Assembly (NCBI GenBank): GCA_902363145.1
Contig: CABIZB010000001.1
Span: 434,001-498,000 of the forward strand
Origin: Oscillospiraceae bacterium
Lineage (GTDB): Bacteria > Bacillota > Clostridia > Oscillospirales > Ruminococcaceae
Length of the DNA: 64,000 nt
Direction of reading: 5' to 3'
A program made the position numbers and the translations under genes. A model generated the notes under the pieces. That model did not search any database and was not told the origin of the DNA. It saw only the letters and a program-made list of their open reading frames with translations. Numbering within the stretch: position 1 is the first letter of the stretch; the number at the start of each line of letters is the position of its first letter. Below are positions 29,774 to 39,045 of this stretch, one piece after another.

Positions 29774-31236
29774 ATGAAATAATGCCAATGCTTCTTTGTG
29801 ATTTTTACAAAGAGTGTATGATGGTTCAGCAGAGCCCTAAGCTCACTAAGCTCGTATCCTATATGACACCAAGAATGTCCAGAGTACACGATGACAAACT
29901 CGTCTTCTTCGGACTTCAGGCGTTTATCGAGAAGTATCTTGTGGAATATTTCAATAACGAATTTTTCAATAAGCCTGTCGATGAGGTCTGCGCCGAGTAT
30001 GAAAGAGTTCTCGGCAGCACTCTCGGCAAGGGTACATATGATACCGCAAAAATCAGAGCTCTTCACGAGCTGGGCTATTTGCCTGTTAAGATATCGGCAC
30101 TTCCCGAGGGAACCCGTGTCCCCATGCACGTTCCTATGCTGGGAATAAGCAGCACACACCCTGATTTTATATGGGTCGGACAGTTCCTTGAAAGTCTTAT
30201 GAGTGCTTCACTCTGGCATCCAATGGTGTCTGCAAATGTGGGTTATTGGTATCGTCAGATCGTTGATAAGTTCTACGACATCAGCGTTGAAGATGACGTG
30301 CCCAGAGCCAAGGCTCTCGGAGACTTTTCATTCAGAGGTCAGCATAGTCTTGAAAGTGCGACTGCCTCTTCTGCCGGTTGGTGTACTTCGTTTCTGAATA
30401 CAGCGACAGTACCCGCAATTCCTTGGCTGGAAAAATATTATCACTGCGATTGTACCAAGGAGCCCGTAGCTTACGGGGCGGTATCAACCGAACATTCAGT
30501 GATGACCAGCAACTTCTCTATCGACGGCGATGAGATTACATTTCTCCGTAAGCTGCTGACTGAGCTTTATCCCAATAACAGTTTCAGTGTAGTATGCGAT
30601 TCTTATGATTACTGGAATGTAGTCAATAATATTTTGCCTCAGCTAAAGCCTGAAATTATGGCTCACAACGGCTGTATGCTGATAAGAGGGGACAGCGGAG
30701 ACCCTGTTGAGATAGTGACCGAAACTGTGTTTGCACTCTGGGAAGAATTCGGCGGAACAGTCAACAGCAAGGGTTATAAGGTACTCGACCCTCACGTTAA
30801 GGCGATTTACGGGGACAGTATCACCGTTCAGCGCTGTCAGCAGATATACCAGAGGCTCATTGACAACGGTTTTGCCTGCAATAATGTAATCCTCGGTGTC
30901 GGCAGCTTCTCAATGATGTGCGTTGAAGAGGACAATATGCTCAAGCCTTTTACCCGTGATACATATTCAATAGCTATTAAGGCGACTTATGGTGAGGTAG
31001 ATGGTAAGCCCATAATGATTTTTAAGAATCCCAAGACAGATACGGGATTCAAGAAGTCCCAGAAGGGTATGTGCTTTATCTATAAAGAGCACGGCGAGAT
31101 AAAGTATCAGGACGGCTTTACAGCTGAGACAGTTCCTGTCAATGGCTTGTTCCGTACAGTGTTCGAGGACGGTAAGTGCTATAACACTCAGACGCTTGCC
31201 GACGTTCGTAATACGCTTTACGAAGGAGGATTCTGA
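29770..31236 (+). CDS. Nicotinamide phosphoribosyltransferase (NAMPT)
   Basis: 488 aa, the usual NAMPT length. LGDFSFRGQHS, the GAVSTEHSVM segment and IRGDSGDPVEIV are hallmark motifs of the type II phosphoribosyltransferase family. It makes NMN from nicotinamide and PRPP, cytoplasmic. With Prs upstream and NadE downstream it forms a compact NAD salvage set. The coexistence with PncA gives two nicotinamide entry routes. Confidence 0.9.
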   Translation: MNEIMPMLLCDFYKECMMVQQSPKLTKLVSYMTPRMSRVHDDKLVFFGLQAFIEKYLVEYFNNEFFNKPVDEVCAEYERVLGSTLGKGTYDTAKIRALHELGYLPVKISALPEGTRVPMHVPMLGISSTHPDFIWVGQFLESLMSASLWHPMVSANVGYWYRQIVDKFYDISVEDDVPRAKALGDFSFRGQHSLESATASSAGWCTSFLNTATVPAIPWLEKYYHCDCTKEPVAYGAVSTEHSVMTSNFSIDGDEITFLRKLLTELYPNNSFSVVCDSYDYWNVVNNILPQLKPEIMAHNGCMLIRGDSGDPVEIVTETVFALWEEFGGTVNSKGYKVLDPHVKAIYGDSITVQRCQQIYQRLIDNGFACNNVILGVGSFSMMCVEEDNMLKPFTRDTYSIAIKATYGEVDGKPIMIFKNPKTDTGFKKSQKGMCFIYKEHGEIKYQDGFTAETVPVNGLFRTVFEDGKCYNTQTLADVRNTLYEGGF

Positions 31237-31664
31237 TGACACCAACAGTAAAAGAAGACGATGCTTTCGTAGATGGTTTTCTGTATAAGCGTCTCAGAGA
31301 TGCCTACGTGGAGCATGACCGCTTGATAATTGCATATGACCTTGACGATACAGTGAGGCCATATAAAAGCGAATGCTGTGATCACACGAAGAACTTGATA
31401 CGCAAAGCAAAAGCGGTTTTGAACCCCTATTTCATCGTGTTTACAGCCAATCCTCACAACGAAAAGAATATCCAGTTTCTTCATGATGAGAACCTTCCAT
31501 TCGATACTATCAACGAGAATATCCCGGAAATTGGCAGATATGGAGACGGTTTGAAGATATATTATAACCTATTTCTTGATGATAAGGCCGGACTTTTCGA
31601 GGCTTGTAATGCCCTGGCAACACTTTGTTGGCAAGTGGAAATGGGATATGTAAATAAGGAGTGA
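31236..31664 (+). CDS. HAD-superfamily hydrolase
   Basis: 142 aa, start overlapping the previous stop. AYDLDDTVRPYK (about 34) has the DxDxT nucleophile motif, FTANPHN a motif II Thr/Asn, and FLDDKAG a motif IV-like Asp pair. Small HAD phosphatases often act on nucleotides or nicotinamide nucleotides; substrate unknown. In the NAD operon. Confidence 0.75.
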   Translation: MTPTVKEDDAFVDGFLYKRLRDAYVEHDRLIIAYDLDDTVRPYKSECCDHTKNLIRKAKAVLNPYFIVFTANPHNEKNIQFLHDENLPFDTINENIPEIGRYGDGLKIYYNLFLDDKAGLFEACNALATLCWQVEMGYVNKE

Positions 31665-31668
31665 TATT

Positions 31669-32043
31669 ATGGCACAAATTGGAATCAGAAACAGTTGTAA
31701 AACAGTCGAATTAAAAAATATACCAGTCGGAAATTTATTTATGAAGAATGGTTCTTACTATATCAATACTGATATGAGCTTAGCAATGAGAAAGCGTATT
31801 CTTGAACTTACTGGTGTTGATATAATGATTGACGGGAAGACATTTAAGTCAACATACCAGATAATGCTCGAGATAGCTGACAAGTGGTCTGAACTTTCTG
31901 ACGTCGACAGGACTGCATTGCTTGAAATGAATGGCATTACTAAGCGTTCTTGTGTTGTCAATCTTCAATCTGGGATAGCTTCCTATATGAGTGATGACGA
32001 AATCGTAATAAAAATCAATAATTCTATAACTTTGGACGAATGA
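31669..32043 (+). CDS. Unknown protein of NAD operon
   Basis: 124 aa after AAGGAGTGATATT. No motif seen. Ends 12 bases before the NadE start. Co-transcription with the salvage genes suggests a related role but nothing supports a specific one. Confidence 0.65.
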   Translation: MAQIGIRNSCKTVELKNIPVGNLFMKNGSYYINTDMSLAMRKRILELTGVDIMIDGKTFKSTYQIMLEIADKWSELSDVDRTALLEMNGITKRSCVVNLQSGIASYMSDDEIVIKINNSITLDE

Positions 32044-32055
32044 GGAGAAATTAAG

Positions 32056-32871
32056 ATGAATGATTTTAATGCAAAGAAGATAACTTCCAAGATTATCAAC
32101 TGGATCCGTTGGTACTTTGACAAGAACGGCGATGAGAACACAACTGCCGTCGTCGGTGTTTCGGGCGGCAAGGATAGTTCGGTAGTGCTTAAGCTGTGTG
32201 TTGAAGCACTTGGTCCCGAGAGAGTAATCGCAGTGCTGCTCCCCAGAGGCGAACAGAATGATATCAGATATTCTTATACAGCTTATACTGTATGCGGAAT
32301 TCCTGATACGAATATTTATGAAATTAACATCAATAAAATATGCGAGGCATTTGATTTCAAACTGTTTAGCTATAGTCGTCTGCCTCAAACATGTGATCAA
32401 AGAAACATTGATTGCATGAAAACCAACTATCCTGCAAGAATTCGTATGACTGTTCTTTATGGCATAGCTGCTCTTAGGGGCGGCAGAGTAGCCAATACCT
32501 GCAATCTCAGTGAAGATTGGGTCGGCTACGCAACCAAGTTCGGTGATGGTGCAGGTGATTTCAGTCCTCTCCACGATTTTACAGTACAGGAAGTTAAGGC
32601 AATCGGCAGAGAGCTTGGGCTTCCCAGCTGTCTGATCGATAAGGTGCCTACCGACGGTCTCTGCGGTAAGACTGATGAGGAGAATCTCGGATTTACATAT
32701 GAGACACTCGATAAGTATATCCGTACAGGCGAATGTGACGAAGACACAAAGAAGATTATAGACGGAAAGCATTATGCAAATCTTCATAAGCTGAAGCCTA
32801 TGCCTAAGTTCAGATACAGACCCGATCTTGACGGAAAGGCGGAGAAGAACAATGAAGTCACATCAGATTGA
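32056..32871 (+). CDS. nadE: NAD synthetase (NadE-type)
   Basis: 271 aa after TGAGGAGAAATTA. VVGVSGGKDSS (about 36) is the PP-loop of N-type ATP pyrophosphatases, and the later NLSEDWVGYATKFGDGAGD and LPSCLIDKVPTDGLCGKTDEENLG are typical NadE segments. It amidates nicotinate adenine dinucleotide to NAD. No NadD adenylyltransferase was seen in the window, so the host enzyme must supply the deamido-NAD. Confidence 0.9.
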   Translation: MNDFNAKKITSKIINWIRWYFDKNGDENTTAVVGVSGGKDSSVVLKLCVEALGPERVIAVLLPRGEQNDIRYSYTAYTVCGIPDTNIYEININKICEAFDFKLFSYSRLPQTCDQRNIDCMKTNYPARIRMTVLYGIAALRGGRVANTCNLSEDWVGYATKFGDGAGDFSPLHDFTVQEVKAIGRELGLPSCLIDKVPTDGLCGKTDEENLGFTYETLDKYIRTGECDEDTKKIIDGKHYANLHKLKPMPKFRYRPDLDGKAEKNNEVTSD

Positions 32872-33151
32872 AACAGTTGATAACAATATCGCAAAGCTTC
32901 AGGCAGTTTATAAGACACAACTGCAGAAGCAGTTTAATATTGGCTTTTCTTATGGCAGCCAGGCTTTTTGTCAGGTCATTAAGGATAAAATCAACGGATT
33001 TACAGGTGATGATAGATCAGCATTGATTGCAGATATATCGAACTTTGTAGATATAACGCTCAAGAATTCACCACAGGAAATTCAGAAGGCGATAGAAGAA
33101 ACACAGAAAAGAGCAAACTGTTTGCTCGGAAAGGACAATGCGAATGAATAA
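32852..33151 (+). CDS. Small helical protein
   Basis: 99 aa; ATG at 32852 in the end of the NadE gene, after AGGCGGAGAA. Helical and charged (TVDNNIAKLQAVYKTQLQKQF). Overlaps the next gene. Unknown. Confidence 0.65.
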   Translation: MKSHQIETVDNNIAKLQAVYKTQLQKQFNIGFSYGSQAFCQVIKDKINGFTGDDRSALIADISNFVDITLKNSPQEIQKAIEETQKRANCLLGKDNANE

Positions 33152-34286
33152 TAGATTTAACTTTGTGGGAAACATATCGATTCCCAAGGAAACTTCAAAG
33201 AAGCCTTTGCTGTCAACAAAGACAATTGAGTATGTGAGAAATGGTAAGAAAAACTCTATGGAGCTGACTTCGCTGAACTTTGGTATCAAGGAAAGCGACA
33301 CCAATATGGCATTTATGGAGGTGTCGGATAGCCCCAGAAGCATTATCAAGTCAAAAGACACTGATAATAACGATATTGAAATTGATTGGGACGATCGCAA
33401 GGATCCCGATATTGTTGCAACAGTTGCAAATTACAGAAAGTACATTGTTAATCTGGGCGAAGAGTTTGATGGCCGTCAGGAATTTCTCACGCAGTTTGAT
33501 ATGATTGAATTTCTTGCAGAGAAGCTTCCTGAATACAAGGGCAAGATTCTTGCTGTGGGCGATTACCAGAAGACATATTCGAAGGGTAAATGGTATGAAA
33601 AGTTCAGACTTCAGAACCTGTACGCTGTCGAAGAGGATAGAAAGAGCAGACTCGGACTGACGTTTGATTTCTACTATAACAAGGACAGTATTGATAAGAC
33701 TGATTTCAAGGATGAAAAGAAAATCTATCTTGATGGATATATTAAACAGTACATAAACAAGGATGAGGGCAGTAAGTATATTCCCATGCAGCTTGTATTC
33801 AACGCAAGCAAGTATGATATGGAAAACGAAAAGCATAAGCAGTTGTTTGATTATAAGATGTCATATATGGACATTAAGAATAAGAATATGTGTCATCTTG
33901 CTTGGGAAGTGGTTCTTCTCAGGGGCGCTGAAGCTGTTGATTTTACATATGATATGCTAACCCCTGCTCAGAAGATGCAGGTTGACCTTGGTGTCAGGGA
34001 GCTTGACGATTTTAAGCCCAAGAATGGTGTACTTGGAGATAAAGTAAACGAGTACAGAGTTTTTGAGCCTGTACTGAAAGACTTCGGCAAGGGCGATGAT
34101 TTCTCTGATGGACTGGTCGAACTTGATATGAAGATGTCTGAGTTCGAAGACGAGATTTATGTGCCTAATGCCGTCGAAGAAAAGCTTGACGAAACCGAGG
34201 ATGAGCCCAAGAAGTCAGCGAAGAAAGTCGATGATGATGTTCCCAAGGCTGACGGACAAGATGACGAGGCTTTTGACTTGTTCTAA
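33144..34286 (+). CDS. SSB-like protein with acidic tip
   Basis: 380 aa; the ATG at 33144 is better spaced from GGAAAGG than that at 33138. Rich in beta-like segments with a very acidic C-terminal tail and the tip DDEAFDLF, the pattern of single-stranded-DNA-binding proteins that recruit partners. Lies just before the recombination ATPase, helicase, primase and polymerase. OB-fold membership cannot be proved by eye. Confidence 0.6.
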   Translation: MNNRFNFVGNISIPKETSKKPLLSTKTIEYVRNGKKNSMELTSLNFGIKESDTNMAFMEVSDSPRSIIKSKDTDNNDIEIDWDDRKDPDIVATVANYRKYIVNLGEEFDGRQEFLTQFDMIEFLAEKLPEYKGKILAVGDYQKTYSKGKWYEKFRLQNLYAVEEDRKSRLGLTFDFYYNKDSIDKTDFKDEKKIYLDGYIKQYINKDEGSKYIPMQLVFNASKYDMENEKHKQLFDYKMSYMDIKNKNMCHLAWEVVLLRGAEAVDFTYDMLTPAQKMQVDLGVRELDDFKPKNGVLGDKVNEYRVFEPVLKDFGKGDDFSDGLVELDMKMSEFEDEIYVPNAVEEKLDETEDEPKKSAKKVDDDVPKADGQDDEAFDLF

Positions 34287-34990
34287 TGGGCAAGTTTAAG
34301 GACTTGACCGGTCAGAAATTTGGTCGTCTGACCGTAATTGAAAGAGCTGGCTACAAATATGGAAGAACGGCTTGGCTGTGCCGGTGTAGCTGCGGAAATC
34401 CCCAACTGGTAATTGTTACTGGACACGATTTAAATATGGAAAGAGTAAAGTCGTGTGGATGTATTTTAGGAAGTAATAATTTTGACATTTCCGGCAGTCA
34501 TGGTATTGGATATACAAATAAAAACGAGAAATATATATTTGATCGTGACGATTTTGAACTGATAAATAATGGATGTTGGTATGTAAATGCAAACGGATAT
34601 TTAACATCGAAAAGAAATAATCAAGCCGTTCTATTTCATCGTATTGTGACAAATTGTCCAGACAATATGAAGGTTGATCATATCAACCATAATAAATTAG
34701 ATAATAGAAAAAGTAATTTGAGAATTTGTACAGATTTGGAAAACAGCAAAAACAAAGGATTGCGCAAGGATAACAAATCCGGTGTAACTGGAGTTAGATG
34801 GGATAAACAAAAAAATAAATGGACAGCATCAATCCGATATAATAATAACAAAATTTACCTCGGTGGTTATGATGACTTTGCTGAAGCTGTAAAAATTCGA
34901 AAAGAAGCAGAAGAAAAATATTTCGGCGAATGGTCTTACGATAATTCGCAAAAAATATCAAAGGAGAACGATTATGCCAATCGAATATAA
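34286..34990 (+). CDS. HNH homing endonuclease with AP2 domain
   Basis: 234 aa, TAATGG overlap with the SSB-like stop. FGRLTVIE and CxCxCGN at the N-terminus (zinc ribbon), the HNH region VDHINHNKLDNRKSNLRI, and an AP2-like domain SGVTGVRWDKQKNKWTASI near the C-terminus. Same family as the enzyme at 46000. It sits between replication genes and its end overlaps the next start by 17 bases, as expected for a homing insertion. Confidence 0.9.
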   Translation: MGKFKDLTGQKFGRLTVIERAGYKYGRTAWLCRCSCGNPQLVIVTGHDLNMERVKSCGCILGSNNFDISGSHGIGYTNKNEKYIFDRDDFELINNGCWYVNANGYLTSKRNNQAVLFHRIVTNCPDNMKVDHINHNKLDNRKSNLRICTDLENSKNKGLRKDNKSGVTGVRWDKQKNKWTASIRYNNNKIYLGGYDDFAEAVKIRKEAEEKYFGEWSYDNSQKISKENDYANRI

Positions 34991-36032
34991 GAAAAATAAA
35001 GTAAAATGTGACATTGGAAGCTATATACACCTTATCAGAGGTGTGCGTAAAAGCGGAAAAACAACTCTATTCAGAGATTTACTTCTTGAGGAATATGGGT
35101 CAACCGATTATGGTTGCCAGATTGCGATAGGTAACGAAACCGGAGCTGATGCACTGGATGAGCTCATTTCTGTCCCCGCAGAAGATTGGGCTACTTTAAT
35201 GGAGATTAAAGAGGATCTTATTGAGAACCGATCAGAACGTGAGTTTAAGCTTATTTGCCTTGATACTGTGGATGAATTGGTTAAAATTGCTATTGCCGAG
35301 ATAATGAGACAGCACAAAAAGATTAAGGGAACAGCTGCCGAATCTCTGAACGCTGCCTTTGGTGGTTATGGTGCTGGCAGAAAAAAAGTTGAAGATCTCA
35401 TTGATGGTCTTCTTGCAGATTTAAGACATGCAGGATATGGTATTTTTCTTATTGGACATACCAAGCTTAAAGATGTTAAGGAGAAAAACGGCGACGAATA
35501 CCAGCAGCTTACATCAAATCTTAATTCTGATTATGATGGCATATTTGCAAATAAAGCCGATGTTATTATGACAATTTCTATTGATAAAACAATAGAAAAT
35601 GGAGTAATAACAGGTACTAAGCGTTATATGCACTTCCGTGATGATGGATTTGTGGACTGTGGTTCTCGTTTCAAGGGTATGGTTGATAAGTGCGAATATG
35701 GTGCGAAAAACTACATAGAAGCCTTTGAAAATGGTGTTAAATCCTCTATGGTTAAGCCTCTTTCTGACAAGGAAATCAAGAAGCAGAAGGAAGCAGAGGA
35801 AACAGCAAGAAATAAGGCAGGTCTTGAATTTGCAAAAAATGCAACCACTAACAAAATCGACCTTGACCGCAATGAAGAAATCATTGCCGAAATCAAGTCC
35901 CGTTTCACCGATGCAACAGAGAAAATTCAGTCTGCCGTCAAGTCTAAGATGGCTGAAGTCGGTCTTAAGAACTTCAAGGACACCGAAGTCCCCACTGCAT
36001 CACTTGAAGCAGTGCTTGCAGTGCTTGGTTAA
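34974..36032 (+). CDS. Sak4-like RecA-family recombination ATPase
   Basis: 352 aa. RGVRKSGKTTLFRD is the Walker A, ICLDTVDEL the Walker B, and FLIGHTKL a sensor segment. Order and length match the Sak4/AAA_24-type single-strand annealing ATPases of phages. Follows the SSB-like gene, precedes the helicase. Likely to assist recombination-dependent replication. Confidence 0.8.
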   Translation: MPIEYKKNKVKCDIGSYIHLIRGVRKSGKTTLFRDLLLEEYGSTDYGCQIAIGNETGADALDELISVPAEDWATLMEIKEDLIENRSEREFKLICLDTVDELVKIAIAEIMRQHKKIKGTAAESLNAAFGGYGAGRKKVEDLIDGLLADLRHAGYGIFLIGHTKLKDVKEKNGDEYQQLTSNLNSDYDGIFANKADVIMTISIDKTIENGVITGTKRYMHFRDDGFVDCGSRFKGMVDKCEYGAKNYIEAFENGVKSSMVKPLSDKEIKKQKEAEETARNKAGLEFAKNATTNKIDLDRNEEIIAEIKSRFTDATEKIQSAVKSKMAEVGLKNFKDTEVPTASLEAVLAVLG

Positions 36033-36038
36033 TGTCCT

Positions 36039-36542
36039 ATGGGTAGACCTTGTAAATGTCATATAACAGGCGTTGAAGGGAATACTGACACATTCGTAAA
36101 AATCGGAAGATTTTATTATCAGTCTCAGGCGGTATATGATCAATACCGCCACGAGATTGATACCCGCAACGCCATTGTATCAAAGATAGCATATGATTTT
36201 CTTGGGTATCAAACAGGGCAAAAGTTCCCATCATATATTCAAAAGAAGTTAAATGAACTGAGCTTTTATAGTTACGACGTAATCCTCAAGACTATTGAAA
36301 AGATGCAAGATAATATCCTGCGCTACACAAACAACAAAGAATTTAAAAACGAATCGGGTAAGATATCGTACATATTCGCAATTATTAGTAACAATATCAA
36401 TGATGTAAACAAGTCGTATCAATGGAATAAGAAGTGTGAGCAGCAAAAACATAATACCGAAATTATAGACATTCCTGAATCGGTTCCTGCATCATCAAAT
36501 GTCAGAGACATAACGTCATGGTTGGACGGTGATGATATTTGA
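36039..36542 (+). CDS. Replication-module protein of unknown function
   Basis: 167 aa. Basic N-terminus (MGRPCKCHITGVEGN), helical body, and acidic end SWLDGDDI. Overlaps the helicase start by 4 bases. A helicase loader is a positional guess only. Confidence 0.6.
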   Translation: MGRPCKCHITGVEGNTDTFVKIGRFYYQSQAVYDQYRHEIDTRNAIVSKIAYDFLGYQTGQKFPSYIQKKLNELSFYSYDVILKTIEKMQDNILRYTNNKEFKNESGKISYIFAIISNNINDVNKSYQWNKKCEQQKHNTEIIDIPESVPASSNVRDITSWLDGDDI

Positions 36543-38014
36543 GCAAAGAACTAAATGAGTATCCAAAAGAATTAACCGATGGTCGCAATGCAGTCGAGGC
36601 AAGTTTTATCTTCTGCCTTTGGAAACAACCAGACCTATATAGTGATTACGGTGCTTTAAACGACAATAATGACGAAACGATCAAGACAGAAGATGGAATT
36701 TTCTATTATTCTCTTGGCAAACAGCTTTATAAACAGGGTTTCAAGGCTTTTGATAATGTTTCGATTTATACTTTTCTTGAAGATAAGCCAACAGTAAAAA
36801 AACATTTTGAAAAGCTTGGCGGCTATAAGACAGTTGAAGAACTTCGCAGTCTTGTAGACGTGGAAAACACCGATGCTTATTTTGACCAGATTGCCAAAAT
36901 GAATACGCTGATGATGCTCCACGATAAAGGCTTTAATGTGCTTGATAATGTCAAAAAGCTTATGAAGATGACTAATCAGGAAGTCTATGACTACTATGAC
37001 TATCTGCTAAATTCTATCAGCTTAAATACGGGACATGACTCAGTAATTGAAGATCTTGTTATTGATCAGGCTTATATAGACAAGTGCGATGCAGGCGAGG
37101 AAATGGGTTTGAACTATGGTAAGGTTTGTCATATCCTGAATTATCTTACTATGGGGCTGCCGCTCGGTGAAATGACAATGATTGGCGGCCATTCAGGCAC
37201 CGGAAAATCAAGTTTTATATTTGAATGTATTGTTCTTCCTCTTGTTGAGCAGGGGATTAAAGTAGCAATAATCAGCAACGAACAGAAAATTCACTCGTTT
37301 CAACAGCTTTTACTTGTACATATTCTTACTCAAGATCTTGACTATTGGGAACTGACAAGAAAGAAAATAAAAATGGGACATTTTACAGATTCGCAAAAAG
37401 AAATGCTTGAACTTGCTCGTCAGATATCAGCTGAGAAATATCCCAATATTAAGTTTGTCAAGCTTTTTGATACCGATATGGCAAAAACCAAAAAGATAAT
37501 TCGTAAGCTCGCTAAGCTTGGCTATCAGGCGGCAATCTATGACACACTAAAAGTCGAAGATACTTTTGACCGCTCAACATGGGAACAGCTTCTTATTCAA
37601 TCCCGTCAGCTTTTTCAGCTTGGAAGCAAAGAGAATATAGCCGTCATTACTACATTTCAGCTGGCTCTAAGCACTTTAAATAAGCGTTGGCTCGATGCGG
37701 GCTGTCTTTCTAACGGTAAACAGGTTAAGGAAGTATATTCCGAAATGATATATCTCCGTCAGTTGTGGGACGACGAGTACACAGGCGAGAAGCATGATTG
37801 TAAGGCATATCGATTAAAGCGTGATGCTAATGGCAAGTTAACTAAAATCAAAGAGATGATAACGCTTGACAAGGATAAAAAGTATCTTGTAGCATTTCTT
37901 GATAAAACCCGTAACGACGAAGATAAGCAAACTGTTCTATATGAATGGAATGGCAGATTCAATAAATGGACCGAATTAGGATATTGTACGATATATAACG
38001 ATCACGCCGCATAG
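36539..38014 (+). CDS. DnaB-type replicative helicase
   Basis: 491 aa from a TTG overlapping the previous TGA. N-terminal helical domain resembles the DnaB N-domain, then GGHSGTGKSSF (Walker A, about 216) and the IYDTLK Walker B region, then a TFQLALST segment. Would unwind DNA at the phage fork. Followed by primase, as in many phages. This is the only gene here that ends in TAG (38012-38014). Confidence 0.85.
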   Translation: MSKELNEYPKELTDGRNAVEASFIFCLWKQPDLYSDYGALNDNNDETIKTEDGIFYYSLGKQLYKQGFKAFDNVSIYTFLEDKPTVKKHFEKLGGYKTVEELRSLVDVENTDAYFDQIAKMNTLMMLHDKGFNVLDNVKKLMKMTNQEVYDYYDYLLNSISLNTGHDSVIEDLVIDQAYIDKCDAGEEMGLNYGKVCHILNYLTMGLPLGEMTMIGGHSGTGKSSFIFECIVLPLVEQGIKVAIISNEQKIHSFQQLLLVHILTQDLDYWELTRKKIKMGHFTDSQKEMLELARQISAEKYPNIKFVKLFDTDMAKTKKIIRKLAKLGYQAAIYDTLKVEDTFDRSTWEQLLIQSRQLFQLGSKENIAVITTFQLALSTLNKRWLDAGCLSNGKQVKEVYSEMIYLRQLWDDEYTGEKHDCKAYRLKRDANGKLTKIKEMITLDKDKKYLVAFLDKTRNDEDKQTVLYEWNGRFNKWTELGYCTIYNDHAA

Positions 38015-38022
38015 GAGAAGCT

Positions 38023-39045
38023 ATGAACGTAATTACTATAACAGAATTTTTATCCAGCCATCCCGATTCTGTCAGTGAAATCCTTGAAGACATAGGCTTT
38101 TCAAATATCAAATTTGACGCCATTAAAAAGCAGTTTCGCTTTGCAAGGGGAGAGGGTAATAACCCCACGTCTATTCTTATGAATTTGGATACGCTGAAAT
38201 ACTTCTGCTTCAGCACCAACAGTAAGGGTAATCTCTATACTCTTGTAATGGAACGAGAGGGAATGTCGTTTCCCGAATGTCTCAGATATATAGCAAAGAA
38301 AGTTGGCATTCAGACAACAAATTCAGTCAGTAATATTAGGCTCCCATTTGGAGGTTTCTTTAAAAATCTCCATAAAGAAGTTGCCGAACCGGAGAGTGTG
38401 GTGCAGACATACTCTCCTTCGGTGCTGAACGATTTTGTTAACGCTCCCAATGTGCTTTTTTTCAACGATGGCATCAGCTTCGAAGTGCAGTCGGAGTTTA
38501 ATGTCGGCTATGATATTGAGACAAACCGAATAACGGTTCCAATCTGGACGTTCAAAGGTGAATTGTGTGGAATAATGGGAAGACTTAACGATAAAAACTG
38601 TGCTCATGAAGATAGATGGTTGCCAATTATTCCGTGTTCGAGAAGCCTGACGCTCTTTGGATTTCATCGGAATTATCAAGCGATACAAGAAAAGAATTTA
38701 TGTATCATATGTGAGTCAGAAAAAGCTCCCATGCAAGCGGCTTCGTTCGGATGTAATTGTGTTCTCGGCTCATCAGGCTGTCATATCAGTCAAACGCAAT
38801 CAAAATATATAAAGTCGTTGATGACAGATAAAGTGATCGTTGCTTTCGATGAGGGACTGGATGAAGAATTTGTGAGAGATGAAGCCAGTAAGCTTGTCTG
38901 TGATAATTCCATTTTAAAGAATAAGGTCGGATATATCTGGGATGATGATAACGAAATTCTGGAGAAAGACAAAAAGCAATCAATAACAGATTTAGGCAAA
39001 GAGAAATTTGCTTATGCAATAAATAAGAAAGTGAAGTGGTTGTAA
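38023..39045 (+). CDS. DnaG-like primase
   Basis: 340 aa after AGGAGAAGCT. The N-terminal region (GEGNNPTSILMNLDTLKYFCFSTN, LYTLVMEREGMSF) resembles the CHC2 zinc-binding domain fold but lacks its Cys set. The TOPRIM-like part has IICESEKAPMQA (Glu motif) and VIVAFDEGLDEE (DxD-like). Synthesises RNA primers for the polymerase encoded downstream. Confidence 0.8.
   Translation: MNVITITEFLSSHPDSVSEILEDIGFSNIKFDAIKKQFRFARGEGNNPTSILMNLDTLKYFCFSTNSKGNLYTLVMEREGMSFPECLRYIAKKVGIQTTNSVSNIRLPFGGFFKNLHKEVAEPESVVQTYSPSVLNDFVNAPNVLFFNDGISFEVQSEFNVGYDIETNRITVPIWTFKGELCGIMGRLNDKNCAHEDRWLPIIPCSRSLTLFGFHRNYQAIQEKNLCIICESEKAPMQAASFGCNCVLGSSGCHISQTQSKYIKSLMTDKVIVAFDEGLDEEFVRDEASKLVCDNSILKNKVGYIWDDDNEILEKDKKQSITDLGKEKFAYAINKKVKWL

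Noticed and set aside
31849..32787. 312-aa open frame on the minus strand
   Set aside because: Covers the NAD synthetase gene, which has convincing motifs on the + strand.
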